A DNA stretch of 64,000 bases from Cercis canadensis (Eukaryota; Streptophyta; Magnoliopsida; Fabales; Fabaceae). The notes beneath the pieces are model-generated. The model saw only the letters and a program-made list of their open reading frames with translations. It did not search any database and was not told the DNA's origin. The stretch spans positions 723,383 through 787,382 of the forward strand of contig QAOA01000527.1 of assembly GCA_003255065.1 (NCBI GenBank). The letters are read 5' to 3'. Numbering within the stretch: the stretch's first letter is position 1; every line of letters starts with the position of its first letter. Below are positions 1-13,341 of this stretch, piece by piece. A program made the translations under genes and the position numbers.

Positions 1-91
1 GAGAATAGCATGAATCAAAACCATATATAATGTTCCAATTTGAATAACAAGTCAGAAAGTAAAAAAGAAATTTAGCAGTCTTTCCGCTTAC

Positions 92-224
92 CTGTAGAAA
101 AAGGCGTTGGAATTACAGCACACAGAAATGCCCCAGCAATCTGAAAAGCAGAGAACGACAAGGAAGAAGACCTTGAGGTTGGAGAAGACCAAGAAGCAGA
201 AGCGATGCTGTTGTTAATGGTCAT
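92..224 (-). CDS. First coding exon of an unidentified gene (partial, continues off left edge)
   Basis: A minus-strand ATG at 224-222 opens a 133-base frame of 44 codons plus one base. It ends at a good donor (CTACAG|GTAAG, intron starting at 91). The peptide begins MTINNSIASASWSSPTSR, is rich in Ser and Ala with two Arg and no acidic residue, and then turns hydrophobic (FQIAGAFLCAVIPTPF). This would suit an organelle transit peptide or an N-terminal membrane segment. No family can be recognised from one exon, and the rest lies outside the window. That it is coding is an inference from the open frame plus donor; it could also be a chance ORF in a 5' leader. Confidence 0.4.
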
Positions 225-1685
225 TGCTCAAAAGCAGAAATACAAAGACTGCTATGATTTATTCTGAAGGAAACCAGTTAAAAAAAAGAAAAAAAAAATC
301 AATTTTAAAAAGGACAATGAAAATCTGTTGTCTTTAGAAATTAATTTAATTTAATTTCATAGATTTTATTATTGATTAGGGAAATCTCTGGTTTCTGAAA
401 CGGAGAGGAAGAAACAGGAAATGGGAAAGGTGCACGAACCATTGCCCATTTTTCTTTCCCTAATCCCTGGTGGGCCCCTACGATAGTAATATAGTTGCAT
501 TTCTTTATCACTCGTAATTAATTGCACAGTCACAGATACTTGCATATTGGTTTGCCTTTTTAGCTTACATCACCTTTGACACGCCATGGAATGGTTTCTG
601 CTGGCGCATTCTCTCTTTTACGTGTGGAACTCTGGTAGCTGGTGCATGCACCCTATCCTTCTTTTATTTTGTTCATCTAATCTGGTGTTTTTCTTATGCT
701 GTTGTTATTACTTATGACAGTGGTCTTACGATGTTGGCAAGTTCTAAATGTTGGTCCAGACCAAATTAAGATTTACTTGAACAAGAATTGTCAGCACATA
801 GGCACACTGAAAATGATTCGTCACCATGCACTCCAGCACATAGGTACAATTTGGAATTTTTCAAACTAAATTCCGTTTGGTTCATGGAAAATATCTGAGT
901 AAAAGTTTTTTCAATTTATATATAAGGTAAAAAATAAAACACTAAAGGTTATAGCACATACTTTTCTAGAGTGTCTCAATTAAAAATGTTTCCCAAATGA
1001 TTTTTTCTTTTTGCAAAGAATAACTTCTAATTTCTCTTTCTTTCGGCGGTTAGAATATTACTTTGTTAGAACTTAAAAAAAACAATTACTATCAGAGCAA
1101 TCGCAGCGTAGCCTTCAAATTTGGTGGCATGTTATTATGAAGATGGTGGAGTCGGTGCGACTGTTGAGGAGGGATGGAGCTTCTTCACCTAAAGCTGGTC
1201 CATCATAAACATAAAGCTTTGGGTCCTCCACTACTATTTGACTCCAACACAATCTACATTGACCCAAAGACCATGTCTTCTCTTGCAGACTGACAAAAAC
1301 AATGGTGAACCTTGGACCAGTTGCCAACCGTCAAGCCTGAGAAATGCTTGTTGATGAGTAGTTATTAATTAAACATGAGAAATGTGTATGTTTGTCTTAA
1401 TTGAGCATTGAGAAACTACTACTGCGTGTAAGAATTTCATTTTTTAAGTGCTTAGTTTTGGCAATAAGACAACAGGAACAAGGGGATTATAGAAAATATT
1501 TATTTTATTTTATTTTCACCTTTTTTGTAGTTTATATTCTATAATGCTACAAGACAACAGGAACAAGGGGATGATAAAATATGTACAGAATATGCTAATT
1601 GAATATACGGTATACCCCCCTTCCCTCCAAATTAAACTATACATGGAGTGTTCTAATCTCGAGTAATAGTTGTGATGCAATAGTA
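225..1685. other. Intergenic stretch between the left-edge gene and CGLD27
   Basis: This holds the presumed promoter of the left-edge gene and the 3' flank of CGLD27. It is AT-rich. An open frame at 1115-1327 on the minus strand has no ATG at its start and no recognisable domain, so it is not called. A short direct repeat (acaacaggaacaaggggat) occurs at about 1470 and 1554. Nothing else could be supported. Confidence 0.5.
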
Positions 1686-4088
1686 TTAGTGAAGATCAGA
1701 TTGAGGTTCACCACAAAAGGCGTCTGGCTCAAATGATTTTGCAGAATCGTCATTGTAAACTCCAGGAATGACTCCAGCTTCTTTGGAAGTCATATAAGAA
1801 ACATTTTGGTCCCCATCAATGTTAATGAGCACGATAGCACATACAAATAACGATGTTGCCAGACTCACTAAGGTCAGTTTCAATCTGCTCAGTACAGGCT
1901 TAACCTTCAATATACACAGATGAAGTCGGTAAGTGACATATTATGCAGCAAAAGATTATCCTTTTTTAAAGAGATCATGAAAAACAATTCCAACCAATAG
2001 AGGTTATTAAGAAACTACAATCCAGATAAGAGCACAAACTCTACACTTTGAATGAGCGTTATTGCTTTAATACAAGAGATAGCACTTTCACATGAACCTG
2101 CAAATCTTGCAGTCGTATGGATGGCACTTCTCGTATAAAAATCATACATCTTAATGTATAACAACAGAATTTAATATCTTTATTTTCAATAGCTAGAGGC
2201 CTAACATGGAAGATGGAATTTAGTTATAAGATACACACATCTTTAATGAAGGCTTGTTGCTATATTTATAAGCACCAGACATCCACAATAAATTTTTATG
2301 TAGTTTTAGTCACGTAATTCCTGAACCTGATAAAGCAATTAGTATGTGACATGACTGTTATAGCTACTATAGTGGTTCTACCTCTAAATTCAATCTTAAG
2401 TCTGAACGAAAATTTATAGTACTCCCAAAAGAAAGCAAGAATAATATATGTTACTAGGTTCATGATTAGCATGAGTCTTCAGCAACAACAAAGCGAAATT
2501 GTGCATAAGAATTGCAGTAATCTGATATTACTTACAGAAAATGATCCCAGGAGTCGATCACGTGCCAAAACTTCAGCAGTCTTCACCCATATCTGTTGAG
2601 AAAAAATTGAAGCTTCATAGCAAAATGAACTTAACAAGAACAAATACTCATACTCTTTGTCCTAATTATTCCAAAAGTAATAGGCGTTAGTGCATACCAC
2701 CAGAAACCAAAAAAGTAACAGTGCAAACATGCAGTGGCATTAGCATCTCACTCACATGACGTGGTCATTACAATGGCTGCTCGACCATGGTTATGTATGC
2801 CATGCTTCAAGTTGTATAAGGCCTCATAGCAAATACGGTTTTTGCAGAAAGTAGTGGTAAGTTGTATAAGACCTCATAGCAAATTTTGGATCTACTGAAA
2901 CTGTTGAACAAGGCACTGAAGTGGAGGGACGCCATAATGAGGTTGCTTTCCTATGGGTTCTCCCATGAATACTTGCTGTACGCAGATTTTTGCTCGTATA
3001 TCAAGGCACACTAGATGCAACACCAAAGATCATTTCATATATGTGATTTCTAGGAAGATTACATGCGGAAACCTCAGGCAACATCCAAAAATTTGTTAAC
3101 CCTCCCCCTGACCTGATAGCCTGGGTTTATAACCCATTCAACTAATGCAAAAAGAACTTTTACACATTGCTGATATAAGAGAAATCTTGATCATGTGACT
3201 ACTAAAAATAAACCGGAAGAGGCAAGACCTCAGAGCAATAAATTTCAAGCAAGTAATTGAGAAGATTTTTCTAATCTGGGAAATCCAGAACAAAAGTAAC
3301 GTAAATAAACAGATTGAATTCTACTTACTATGATTCTCTCATAATTATTAAGAAGGAACTAAAACATTATTAGAAAGAATAATTAATAAAATGTACCTGA
3401 CCATCATACCACCCTGTCTCCTCATCTGCAATATAAAAAGGGAGGGGTTATAAGAAAATATCTACTCCAAATTTCTTAAGCCCACTTAGTAGACGATTAA
3501 AAACTCGTCGTCTTCAGAAATTAAGCAAAAATTGCAAGAAACGAAAAAAAGAAGAAGGGAGAATATACATTCGACGGTGGCACTAAGCAATCGATTACCG
3601 ACATAAGCCCAACCGAGATACATTCTGACAACGGCGAGAGTGACAACGAAGATTCCACTGGAAGCAGCACATAAAATTGGCTTGAAGGGCTCGGATTGGG
3701 GCCCCACAGAACCGAACCAGGAGACGGGGAATCCAATAAAGAGCGCGAAAGAAGCGCCGGTGACGAATAGGCGAGAGCTGTATTCAACAAAATCACCGGC
3801 GGCCCAAGAGAAAGGGAATGAAGTTGAGAGGGACTGGTACTCGTTTATGGGCTGCTGCTCTTGTGGAACAGGGCACTCTGTTTCAGGTGGAGGTGGAATG
3901 TTACTTCCGTTTCTGGAAAACGACAAGGGTATTCTCTGGATCAAACGCTTATTGTGATTGTGATTGTTGGGGAACTGAAGAAATAGGGGAATTCGGGGAT
4001 TTGTGAATGGGAATTTTGGCGTCAAGACACATAGCGATATGGATATGGGTGTTGGCAGTCTGGATGAGATATGCAAGACTGTGGCCAT
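1686..4088 (-). CDS. CGLD27: CGLD27-like plastid protein, DUF1230 family
   Basis: Four exons on the minus strand: 4088-3569, 3425-3397, 2592-2536 and 1904-1686. All have GT-AG borders and join in frame to 274 residues. Visible in the protein: a Ser/Pro/Arg-rich, acid-poor N-terminus of about 60 residues, as in a chloroplast transit peptide; hydrophobic stretches near residues 105-125, 138-158 and 213-231; and the family core YEETGWYDGQIWVKTAEVLA followed by RDRLLGSFSVKPVLSRLK. That core identifies DUF1230, known as CGLD27 (conserved in green lineage and diatoms). The family is plastid-located and has been linked to photosynthetic performance or iron nutrition, but its biochemical role is not settled. 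The 29-base second exon is needed to restore the motif, which supports the model. A MITE sits about 340 bases upstream of the start codon. Confidence 0.88.
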
Positions 4089-5555
4089 TGCTAGAAGGAG
4101 CAGAGTACCTTGTTCCTGTCACACCGTCACTTGCTCCTTTCGCACCAAACCGATATTTAGAACCAGAACACACTTCATATTATTTTATTTTTCTATCAAC
4201 TGTTTTTCTTTTAATTTTAATTAATTTAATCAGATAATTAATTAATTGAATCTTGGAAGGATCAACTTTAGATTTGAAAATATTATTTAGAAAGTGAGTT
4301 CGTAATTCAATTTCGTTTGGAAAACAAAAATCATTTAGATAATGAGAGAAAAAAATAATTTTAATGTTGTTTTTTTGGCCTTGAATAATTTTAAATTATT
4401 GAATTACTAAAGAAAAATATGAAGAGTAAAATCCTTTTTAGTCCTTAAAAAATATAGTTGTTGACAAATTCGTCCTTCAAAAATTTTTGGTAATAAATTG
4501 GTCATTAAATTACTCTTTTTCTTTTCACTAATCTTGCCTACTGGAAGACTTTTGTCAATGGAATAATAATTCAAGAACCAATTTGTCACCAAAAATTTTT
4601 AGAGGACGAATTTGTCAGTAACTACATTTTTCAAAGACTAAAAAAGAGTTTTACTCAAATATGAAAACAGTTGTGCTGCATGTGCACGTTGTTAAATATT
4701 TACTTTACCATAAACTTGCAATTATGGTGCATTTAATTGCAGATATTTTTCAAGCTTCGTGGTAAGCTTTGTATTCTGAGAACGTAGCTTTGAGAAAAGC
4801 CAAAAAAAATCCTTTCAAAATCAGAATAGACTATGTTCCAGAAAACTAGAAATTCACACACTTAGGGCGGATTATTTATCTTGCACGTTACAAATTGATT
4901 CCCAGTAAAATATAACGACGACCTTTCTGAAACTAAAAGCATATGGTTGTTTGAATATGGCAGTGCGCTGACAGAAACTCAGCCCAGAGCATAATCTTTA
5001 ACGTGTACGAAGTAATACTTCATTACTTCTCCAAGAGAAAAAAAAGTCTGCAGAATATACAAATGCCTTTTCATCTGTTTTTCTTTTCCTTCTCTTTTTA
5101 CATTTCCACAAGAACCTGCAGAGATCATATGTTTACAATTCCCAAATAAGACCTCTACAGAAAAAAAACAATTTTGTAACGATTTATTGTTCTTTTTTTT
5201 TTTTTCCCTTATCTGTTTTCTTCTTTTCTTTCCCCCCTTTCTCTTCCCTCGGGGACATTTCATTTGTTCCTACTCGTTCTAACTCAAATTACACTTGACA
5301 CTTGATAGTTCCTCCACTGCACACTTACGCAGATACTCGAAGGGTCTCTCTACTCTGATCTGAACGAGTTGCGTTCAGCCCCCACTTTGAATGAGCCGAC
5401 ACTTACCCAGTTCAGCATTTTTTTTTTTCCTTTTTTTGGTATTCTTTTGTTTTTGTTTAATACGCCAATAGATGAAAACTTCAGCTGCACCGGCTCTTTG
5501 AACCAAGGAACAACTTCAATTATTATTCCAATAGCTCCGCTATGGAAAACTTCAT
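4089..5555. other. Intergenic: CGLD27 upstream region and 3' flank of the kinase gene
   Basis: Contains the MITE at 4424-4656. Around 5040-5240 there are pyrimidine- and purine-rich tracts that probably belong to the 3' UTR of the minus-strand kinase gene ending at 5556. The open frames here translate to low-complexity Lys/Arg or Phe-rich sequence and are not credible genes. Confidence 0.5.
4424..4656. mobile_element. Mutator-like MITE, copy 1 (233 bp, 9-bp TSD)
   Basis: Termini are inverted: the left end begins gagtaaaatcc and the right end finishes gagttttactc, with a further inverted block containing acaaattcgtcct on the left and aggacgaatttgt on the right. The element is flanked by a perfect 9-bp direct repeat, aaatatgaa, at 4415-4423 and 4657-4665. 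A 9-bp target duplication with long inverted ends is typical of Mutator-like elements. No coding capacity. A second copy lies at 23899-24255. Confidence 0.85.
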
Positions 5556-8500
5556 TTAATGTGCAGAGCTCGTTTTTCCAACAACCAGATGTTGTAGATG
5601 GAGGAGACGAGACATGAGCTGTGAGAATGATGGCCGCAAGTGTGGCTCCCTGCATCACAAGTAACCCAAGTATTAAACAATAAATACAAACAAGCAGTAT
5701 CTATAAATTGTTACAAATCAATGGACTATCTTGAAGCACATTAATCATTAAATTAACTAAACTGTTATTTTAAAAAGAACAGGAACATATCAAAACTTTA
5801 ATAATTACGTTATTGAAAACTGCCCTCAATTTTTCTAATTATCAAGGGAGTGTCGAGAGTAAGACTTCAGGTATTCAGCTTTTCAATATTGTGAACCTCC
5901 TGGTCACAATTCCGGTTTACAAGAAAGAGCTGACTTGGACGCTACATGGATTTCAGAATTTTCCTTTCAATATTACTAAGTCCTTAATGCTTGATGCTAA
6001 TAAGTAGTAGTAATTAGAAGGGCATAAGCAAGGACAAGAACTTACGTTTGCCAACAATCATGTATTATTTGTGCTACTGCTGGATTGACATCTTCTGGAA
6101 TTTCAAGCCGTCTATTTTGGAAGCCAACTGCTCCAACGACTTGCATTGGGTTCAAGCCTTTCCATGGGATCCTTAAGGTAGCCAACTCCCATAGAATCAC
6201 ACCAAAACTATATACATCACACCTGCAAGCAAGCAAACTTTAATTGTTACATTCTGCATTTAAACACACCTGTCTTTCCATGAAGGAGAACATAGAGAGA
6301 CGCATAATTTAACTTACTTCTCATTGGCTGGCTCATTTCTTAAGACTTCTGGTGCCATCCACTCAGGCTGCAATCGAATTATATGTCTAGTTATTTTTCC
6401 GTTTAGAATCGTAGATTCTATAATGATAGCAGCAGTGCATGTAAGTTAGGTCAAAGATGAATGTACTAAGACTGTAATCACACAATATATTTTGAAGTCC
6501 TTTATTTGTCAATAATTACCGTTCCAGCAGTAGACTTTGAAGACAGGAAAGTATGGTGCTTCATGCGAGACAAACCAAAATCACAGACCTGAGGTGGAAG
6601 CAGAAAGATGATATAATAAATAGTTTAGGCGGAAAAAAAGTCATAATTCACAACAGACAAAAGGCATCAGGGGAAGAAAGGAATTTCTGTATGGAATAAA
6701 AGAGAGATAAATCTTAGTTTCTAAAAATCATTAGTTGTGACTTGGGACAAAAGATAGAAAAGTAATCGACTCACAATAATCTTATGTACTTTGCTTGGAG
6801 CAATAAAATATTTTATATACTTATTCTTTTAGTGTTTTACTTTTGGCAATGTCTGTCATATCCCATGTTCACGTCCATGATTCATAGCTTACGCATATAG
6901 AGTTAATCAGTAAAATGCTATCACCAATTTCTGGGACCCATAATCATTTCATACTTCTACAATTTTAACATATCTCTGTGGAATAAATTCATTAACGATG
7001 GAATGAAAACATAATCCACCCCCATTTTCATCCTTTCAAATGACTCCTATACAAGCAAGCATTGTTTAAATTTTCGCTCTTCCAATTTCACTTCTCTGTT
7101 CGCATTCTTTTCATTTTCAGTCGTATGAAGCAAACTCCCAAAGGCAAAAACTATGAATACCTTAACAACCCAATGTTTGTCGACAAGGAGATTTGGAGAC
7201 TTTAAATCTCGATGAACAATGGTAGGATGGCTTGTGTGCAAGTAATTCATTCCCTTAGCCTGGTATAGGTACAAGTAAAGATTTTCACATCAAAAAGAGG
7301 AAAAAGAGAAACAATCCATACATAGTTATAAATGAGGAAAAGTTAAATCTTTTGAACTCATACCACATCAAGAGCCATTCGCAACCTCCTCTTCTCATCA
7401 AGTTGAAAATTGGGACGATGCAATAGCCTATATAAGCTCCCTCTGTACACCAATTGATACATATACATTAAGGAACAGAACAATAATATATCCAATCCAG
7501 TTTATCAATAATTTGGTAGTAGCCCAAATTACATGTTGACTGCATATTGGATAACAATAACAACATACCCAATATAGAATCAATATAACTCACTCTATAT
7601 TTTAGTAAAAGGTTATTTGTATAATTCAAGCAAAACAGGTTAAGAACAGTCAATATCAGTCACATCCTTCATCCAATCACCCTACTGTAATATATGACTG
7701 AGAGCATAGAACAAAAATTAACCTTGGAAGAAACTCTGTTAGGATAGAGAAATGTGGGGGGCAAGTAATTGCTCCCATGAAAAGCACAACATTAGGATGC
7801 CGCAGCCTCAACATGATCTCAACCTGCAGAAAGCAGCATACATGTATGTAAGAATGCATCATAAATGTGTGTGTGTGTGTAGAATTATGACATGGGAATA
7901 AAGTACACTCAGTCGCTTACTTCAGATTTGAACTGGGCCAATGCATCACCAGAGAAATCTTGGTCTAGAAACTTCTTTACAGCGACTTCCTATCATGCCA
8001 AACCATTCATACAAAATTAACAGACAGCGCATGATGGACTACTAAGTACTTTCAAGACTGACAAATCTTGCAACATCAATGCTTCACATGTACAAAGAGA
8101 CAAAAAAAACTAGTTTCAACACCAAAGCAAGATGATATAGACAGCAAACTTGAAAGAGAGAAAATGGCTACTCGTGTGTACATTTGTGGATGAAAAAATG
8201 TAATGTAATTCATCTACATTTCATCATCTATTAGAGCCTATAAGCCATTAAAACAATATATACAGATAACCGCACATGAAGAGGCTACAGATTCAAAGAC
8301 TTGTACTAAGCCAAATTATCTCAAATCAGTTGCTTGCTATCCCAACCCCAACAAAAAAATAAAATAAAATAAAAAAGAAGAAAGAAAATCTAATTTCTAA
8401 TATTTAATTTCTTGCAGTAACTATTAAAATCTAGGAATTTTACCATCCAATCTTGAGGCTAATTTTAAAGGCTCCTTACAAGATCTAGATTTCAAAGACG

Positions 8501-11500
8501 ACTAACAAAAAAAGAATTAACCATTTACAAGTTCTGACTTCTGAGACAAAGATGCAATAACACCTCATAATGTACTATCCCCTTTTTACATTTCTTTTTC
8601 CCTCTTTTTATGAGCATGTAGACTTGGTCAAACCTCAACTTAACATAATTTGTGTCCTTAAGAGCATTGCATCACAGATTTCAGTACAAGTCTGTATTTC
8701 ACAGACATTCTGACATGAATTCTTCACAAAATTACTCACAAATTGAAATTAATTGATAAAAATGCAAGTTAAACAAATATTACCATACTTGTGATATATT
8801 ATTATATTTAGTATAATAGCATTTTAAGTATTCTTGTGTATACCATAATACTATGCAATCATCAAGGAGTTATCTAATATTTTTCAGATTATGTAATTCA
8901 ATGAACTTCTTAAAGAGATCACAAACATGAGATAAGACAAGGAACAGATGACACACTAAAGAAGAAGTTGGGGGACTGGGGTGGAGGAACTTACAGTGCC
9001 ATTCCAGTCAGCATGATAAACCTCACCATAAGAACCTACAAGTAAAACAGTACTGCGAGGTTACAGTTGTATGATTACATTATATATACATAATGCATAT
9101 TTCCAACTAGCTAGTACTTGATCTTCATTGTTTTTTTTTTTTTTTTTGGANAAGAGAGGGGGGGGGGGAGGATTAAATCTTTATTGGTGAAATTTTTTAT
9201 TTTTACATTGAACCATGTCTAAAATTCCAAATCTACTTGATCTAGCTTAGGCCACCCAATATGCTATAATAACCAATAATGAATTGCCACTGAGCTTATT
9301 TTAAAATAGTAGGCAAGAAATTAGCCCCCCAAAAAAGAGAGAAAGTAGGCATGAGTCCGCTATAAACAAAAAATCTTTTATGCTTTGATATAACTTTTGG
9401 GGAAATAAATAAACATCACATTTGAGGCAGTGGAATACAAGGAACAAAATTAGTATATTATAATAATGAGATCTTACCGATACCAATACGTTCACCAATA
9501 CGAAGATCCTCCCATTGGATTTCATACTCTGTGCCCTTCCCCAGTACTGGATGAACCTTCTCACTTTGGCCATCATAAAGGACACGATCTCTATGAGCTG
9601 TTTCATTAAATAGAATGGCAAAGTGTTTCCCCAAATCAATGTTATTAAAAGCCACTCCAACCTTATTCTTAAGACAATTTTCATCATCATCATCATTCAT
9701 AAAGTCAACCCCAATTTGTCTTTTGCAAGAAACTGCTGACTTGGACGAGGAACACTCAAGGCATTGCTCTTTGGGCATCTTAAGCGGACTGACGGGGAGC
9801 CCATCTAGAATTATGGAATCTGTTTGCTCTAATTCATTAATTCTACTGCCAGCAGTCACAAAACCCTTGCTTGTATTATCACAGAGTGAAGAATCATAGG
9901 GTCTGGTGACATCTGTCTGCACGTATTTTTGCTGTTGAGCTAACCAATTAGACGATTGACATAATCTAAGGTCACTGGGAGAGCACACCCCTTGAGAACG
10001 TTTACGGGACCTCTCATAGCTTACCAAGCTATCTCTACCAGATTGAACAATATCATCAACAATTTTTTCAATAATTTTATCTTCATATGTATCTTGTGGA
10101 TTTATTTCTGAAAAGAGATCAGGAGGAGGCACCGCACCACTCTCTAATAGAACAGCATGTAGTTTTTGAGCAAACTCTGGGTTCTTTGCTGCACTGAGGA
10201 CATACTTAGAAACATTTTTTACTTGCATCTTTTCTGCAGGTGATGCCTCTGGATGCGATGATGAGCTTTCACATGATTTGTGCAGTGACTGAAGAAGATT
10301 CCCCAAATCATGTCCAAACCTCTCAGTTTGATTCATGCCAACATGGTTCCTTTCATCAGATTCTGTTTGGTTGCCTATATTTAATTTTTCAGACTGAGTC
10401 CTGCTCACTGTTGAAATTCTATCAAGATCGGATGAAACTGCCAGCATTTCACTTCCACCATCAAGCATCACATGTGTGTTGTTGGGTAATCCCACAATCT
10501 CTGCACAACCCCTTACAGCAAAACTGTAGTTTTGGAGCTGATTGCTGGGTACCTCAGCAGGAATAAGAGCGCCAGGGGCACCCATTAGATCAATAATATA
10601 TTCACTGCATCAGTTCAACAAATCAATGATGTCACTGGTAATTGTTCCAACCTAAATGTAAGACCTGTATTATTTGCATTACTAAATGGTCATGTACCTA
10701 ATATGGTAGGAGGCTAGGAGCCACATGAAAAAAAAAAAAAAAANAAAAAAAAAAAAAAAAAAAAAAAAAGATAGAAGATGCACACTTTGTGGTCCAACTT
10801 CTTAACTTGAAATTGGAAGAAATTTCTAAAAGAGCAAGTTAAGAAGATTAGAGCATCCAAATAGACATTAATGACCATTAATGTACTCCAATGGTATATT
10901 CGATAGTTTGCAATAAATAAATTTTGGAGAAAACTTTTTTTGATCCTGACAAGATAATCATTTCACAACTTAATTCCTCCATTTTAGTATTCTTAAATGA
11001 GTCCTTTGTATATTTCAATTCAATCCTCTTATGTTTTAATTTTGTTTCAATTTGGCCCCTCCACCGTCCTGAATTTGAAGCATCTAAGGTGTATGAAAGC
11101 ACCAAATTGGGAAAATTATAATATACAAGGATCAGTTGAGAAAATTAAAAGTATAGGGATCATATTTAGAAATGTTGTATCTTTCAAGACCAAATCACTA
11201 ATTTTCTCTAAATGCATTCGTCTCTTCCATCTCAAACGGCTAAATAACATTCACCACAAGAACGTTATCCATCACTTGACAATGTTATATTCTTATAAAC
11301 TCCACAAAAGAGCACCAAGACTACACAATGGAAAACCATGGACATATTGCTTTTAGCCCACATACTGATGAAGTTTGTTACGGAGTTTATAACTTAATAA
11401 AACACCCAAAAGGGCATGATTTACATAGGAGGCAAATTAAAAGTTCCCAGTTAATAAAACTCCCTTAAAAGTTATCTTAAAAAAGAGAATTCAAATATTC

Positions 11501-13341
11501 TACCATGAGATAGTTACCTTCCATCATCAGCTTTAATCAAATTCACAGCTCCATCATCAGTTCCAGTGTAATAGCTCCCTTTAACCAGCATGCAGGGAAC
11601 ATTAATCCTATCAGCCAGTACCTAAGCACCAGAAGAATGAAATAATTAGCTTCAGTCGAAATTTTTAAAGGATTTCACATAAATTGCATAACATGTGTGA
11701 GAATCAAACATAACATGATAAGGAATGTTTTCTGCAACAGAGAGAAGGGAAAGTTTATCTTGGCTTTTTGTATATTGCCTGCTTAATAGAGTCAGAAATG
11801 TGAATTCTGCACCATTGGTCGTGCCAAAATCGTCCACCAGGTTAAACATAAAGTAAACATCACATTCTCCAGATATGCTCATATGATATATTTAGTCTAT
11901 TTTAATGACAACTTACCAAACAGAACATGTAACTGCATGCATATATAATTGTACAAAACCAGTTATCTTAATTGTATCAATTTTGAATGCAAGTTCCTTC
12001 AACTTATAAATTGAAAATATCTTACAACCTTAAAAAGCAGGGCTCGGTGACGTGAAAGTCCAACATCAAGACATCCAAGGGGAAGAACAATGGTGCTTAA
12101 AGAATTCCATAACTCATAACTCCTCTTGGTCCACCTTTTCAACATTTCATCAGCATCACCAACTGGCCCACCCATTCTATAAACAACAATATCAGCAAGT
12201 TTCTGAAGTAAGCCACTGACTAGAAGTCCTTGCTTAGAAACACAACAGTCCATGTATAAAGTACAGGCTTTCCTCTCAAGCTGTTGCAGCTCAATATCAG
12301 CTATGCGGTTCACCAAAATTACTTCACAATCAACATTTTCTGAGATGGATGCTGTTTGTAGATCCACCAACAACGGCATCTTTCCTCGTCCAACCAAACA
12401 TGAGGAGATGCCATATACATCATAAAATCCATCCATCACTTTCTCTTCATAATCAATAACATTATAGTTCTGCCAGTGATAAATTAGTAATAAGTTAGAA
12501 ATCATATTTTCATCATAGTTAACAATGTTAAAAGTCTAAGTAATTGAAAATAGCGATATATTGAAGTTCATTGAACACTAGAAAAACCTTTAGGTATACA
12601 TTTTTAATTTTTCCCGAAATAAGTGTCACTAAAAATTATTAACATGTTAATGCATGGTTACCCAAATTCAGCTCATCAGAAAAAACCTAAGTATCACCCC
12701 AACATTAATGAAGCCACATATAAAGCCACAACGAGAAAATGAAATGTCCAACATAGAACATGACACTCCCATTATTAGCAAGCGGAGCACCCCATGTAAT
12801 GCCAATAAACGTTACCCACATAAGAATGGCCATACCCCTAACCTAATACTCACTCTAATGCATTAAAGTTTCAAACAATAATGGCAACCAGAGGCACGCT
12901 AAATTAGTTTTATGTGAAAATATAAAATACCCAATAACGAAGCGATTGAAACTGGACAAGGGCTTCCGTGTCGGTAACGGAAGCTGTACAGCCGAGGCTC
13001 ATCTGTTTCGCGGCATCGATCTGAGCAGACTCGGGGTCCTTGCGTACGTCAGGATCGGAAGCGCTAATTGCTAAAGCCAACTGCATCTGAAACTCCTCCT
13101 CCAAAAGATTGAAATCGACTCCCTTGTCACCGCTAAGACCACCGGAAACATCAATAGCCGTCCGATCAGGAACCGATTCATTTGTGGCAATTGTCTCCAT
13201 TGTCGCGGACGGCAAAGTCGAAGAAGATGAAGTAAGATTAGGGGTGGGACTAAGCACTGGGCGGGTCTCAGCCAATCTTTGGTGTTCGTTGATACCACCA
13301 CCGATGTGAAGCTTTCTCAGTAGATGCTTCATTCTCGACAT
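5556..13341 (-). CDS. EDR1-like Raf-type MAP kinase kinase kinase (group B)
   Basis: Thirteen minus-strand exons: 13341-12931, 12469-12026 (or 12029), 11621-11518, 10604-9478, 9035-8995, 7989-7921, 7823-7723, 7442-7364, 7259-7161, 6588-6520, 6367-6318, 6222-6046 and 5649-5556. Together they give 954 residues (953 with the alternative donor). The N-terminus [16 protein letters not shown] and the following RYW...YDVYG...[11 protein letters not shown] region form the EDR1 regulatory domain (about 90-330). The C-terminal kinase domain shows the glycine loop GIGSYG (about 694-699), VAVKKF lysine (about 714), HRDLK aspartate (about 810), DFG (about 828-830) and WMAPE. These catalytic residues are intact, so an active Ser/Thr/Tyr-type kinase is expected. 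The overall layout resembles Arabidopsis At5g11850 (RAF3) more than EDR1 itself. EDR1 relatives act as negative regulators in defence, ethylene and stress signalling; the exact role here is inferred only. Exon 2 has two possible donors 3 bases apart. Confidence 0.93.
9121..9172. repeat. Homopolymer tract with single-N assembly gap in kinase intron
   Basis: A run of T, then one N at 9151, then a run of G, inside the intron between exons 4 and 5 of the kinase gene. The N marks unresolved sequence. No function is implied. Confidence 0.7.
10728..10769. repeat. Poly-A tract with single N in kinase intron
   Basis: About 40 A residues interrupted by one N at 10744, within the intron between exons 3 and 4 of the EDR1-like kinase gene. 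Its true length is uncertain because of the N. Confidence 0.8.
10924..11213. mobile_element. Probable decayed MITE in the kinase gene intron
   Basis: The two ends of this roughly 290-bp stretch are diverged inverted repeats: the left end starts ggagaaaactt and the right end finishes aattttctct, and imperfect complementarity continues for about 80 bases inward (GATCC and AAATGAGTCC-like blocks). A clean target duplication could not be fixed. Lies wholly within the intron 10605-11517. Confidence 0.45.

Noticed and set aside
1115-1327. Minus-strand 70-codon frame with some protein-like words (VVEDPKLYVYDGPALGEEAP)
   Set aside because: No ATG at the start, no known domain, no splice-linked exon found nearby; could be a remnant but cannot be supported.
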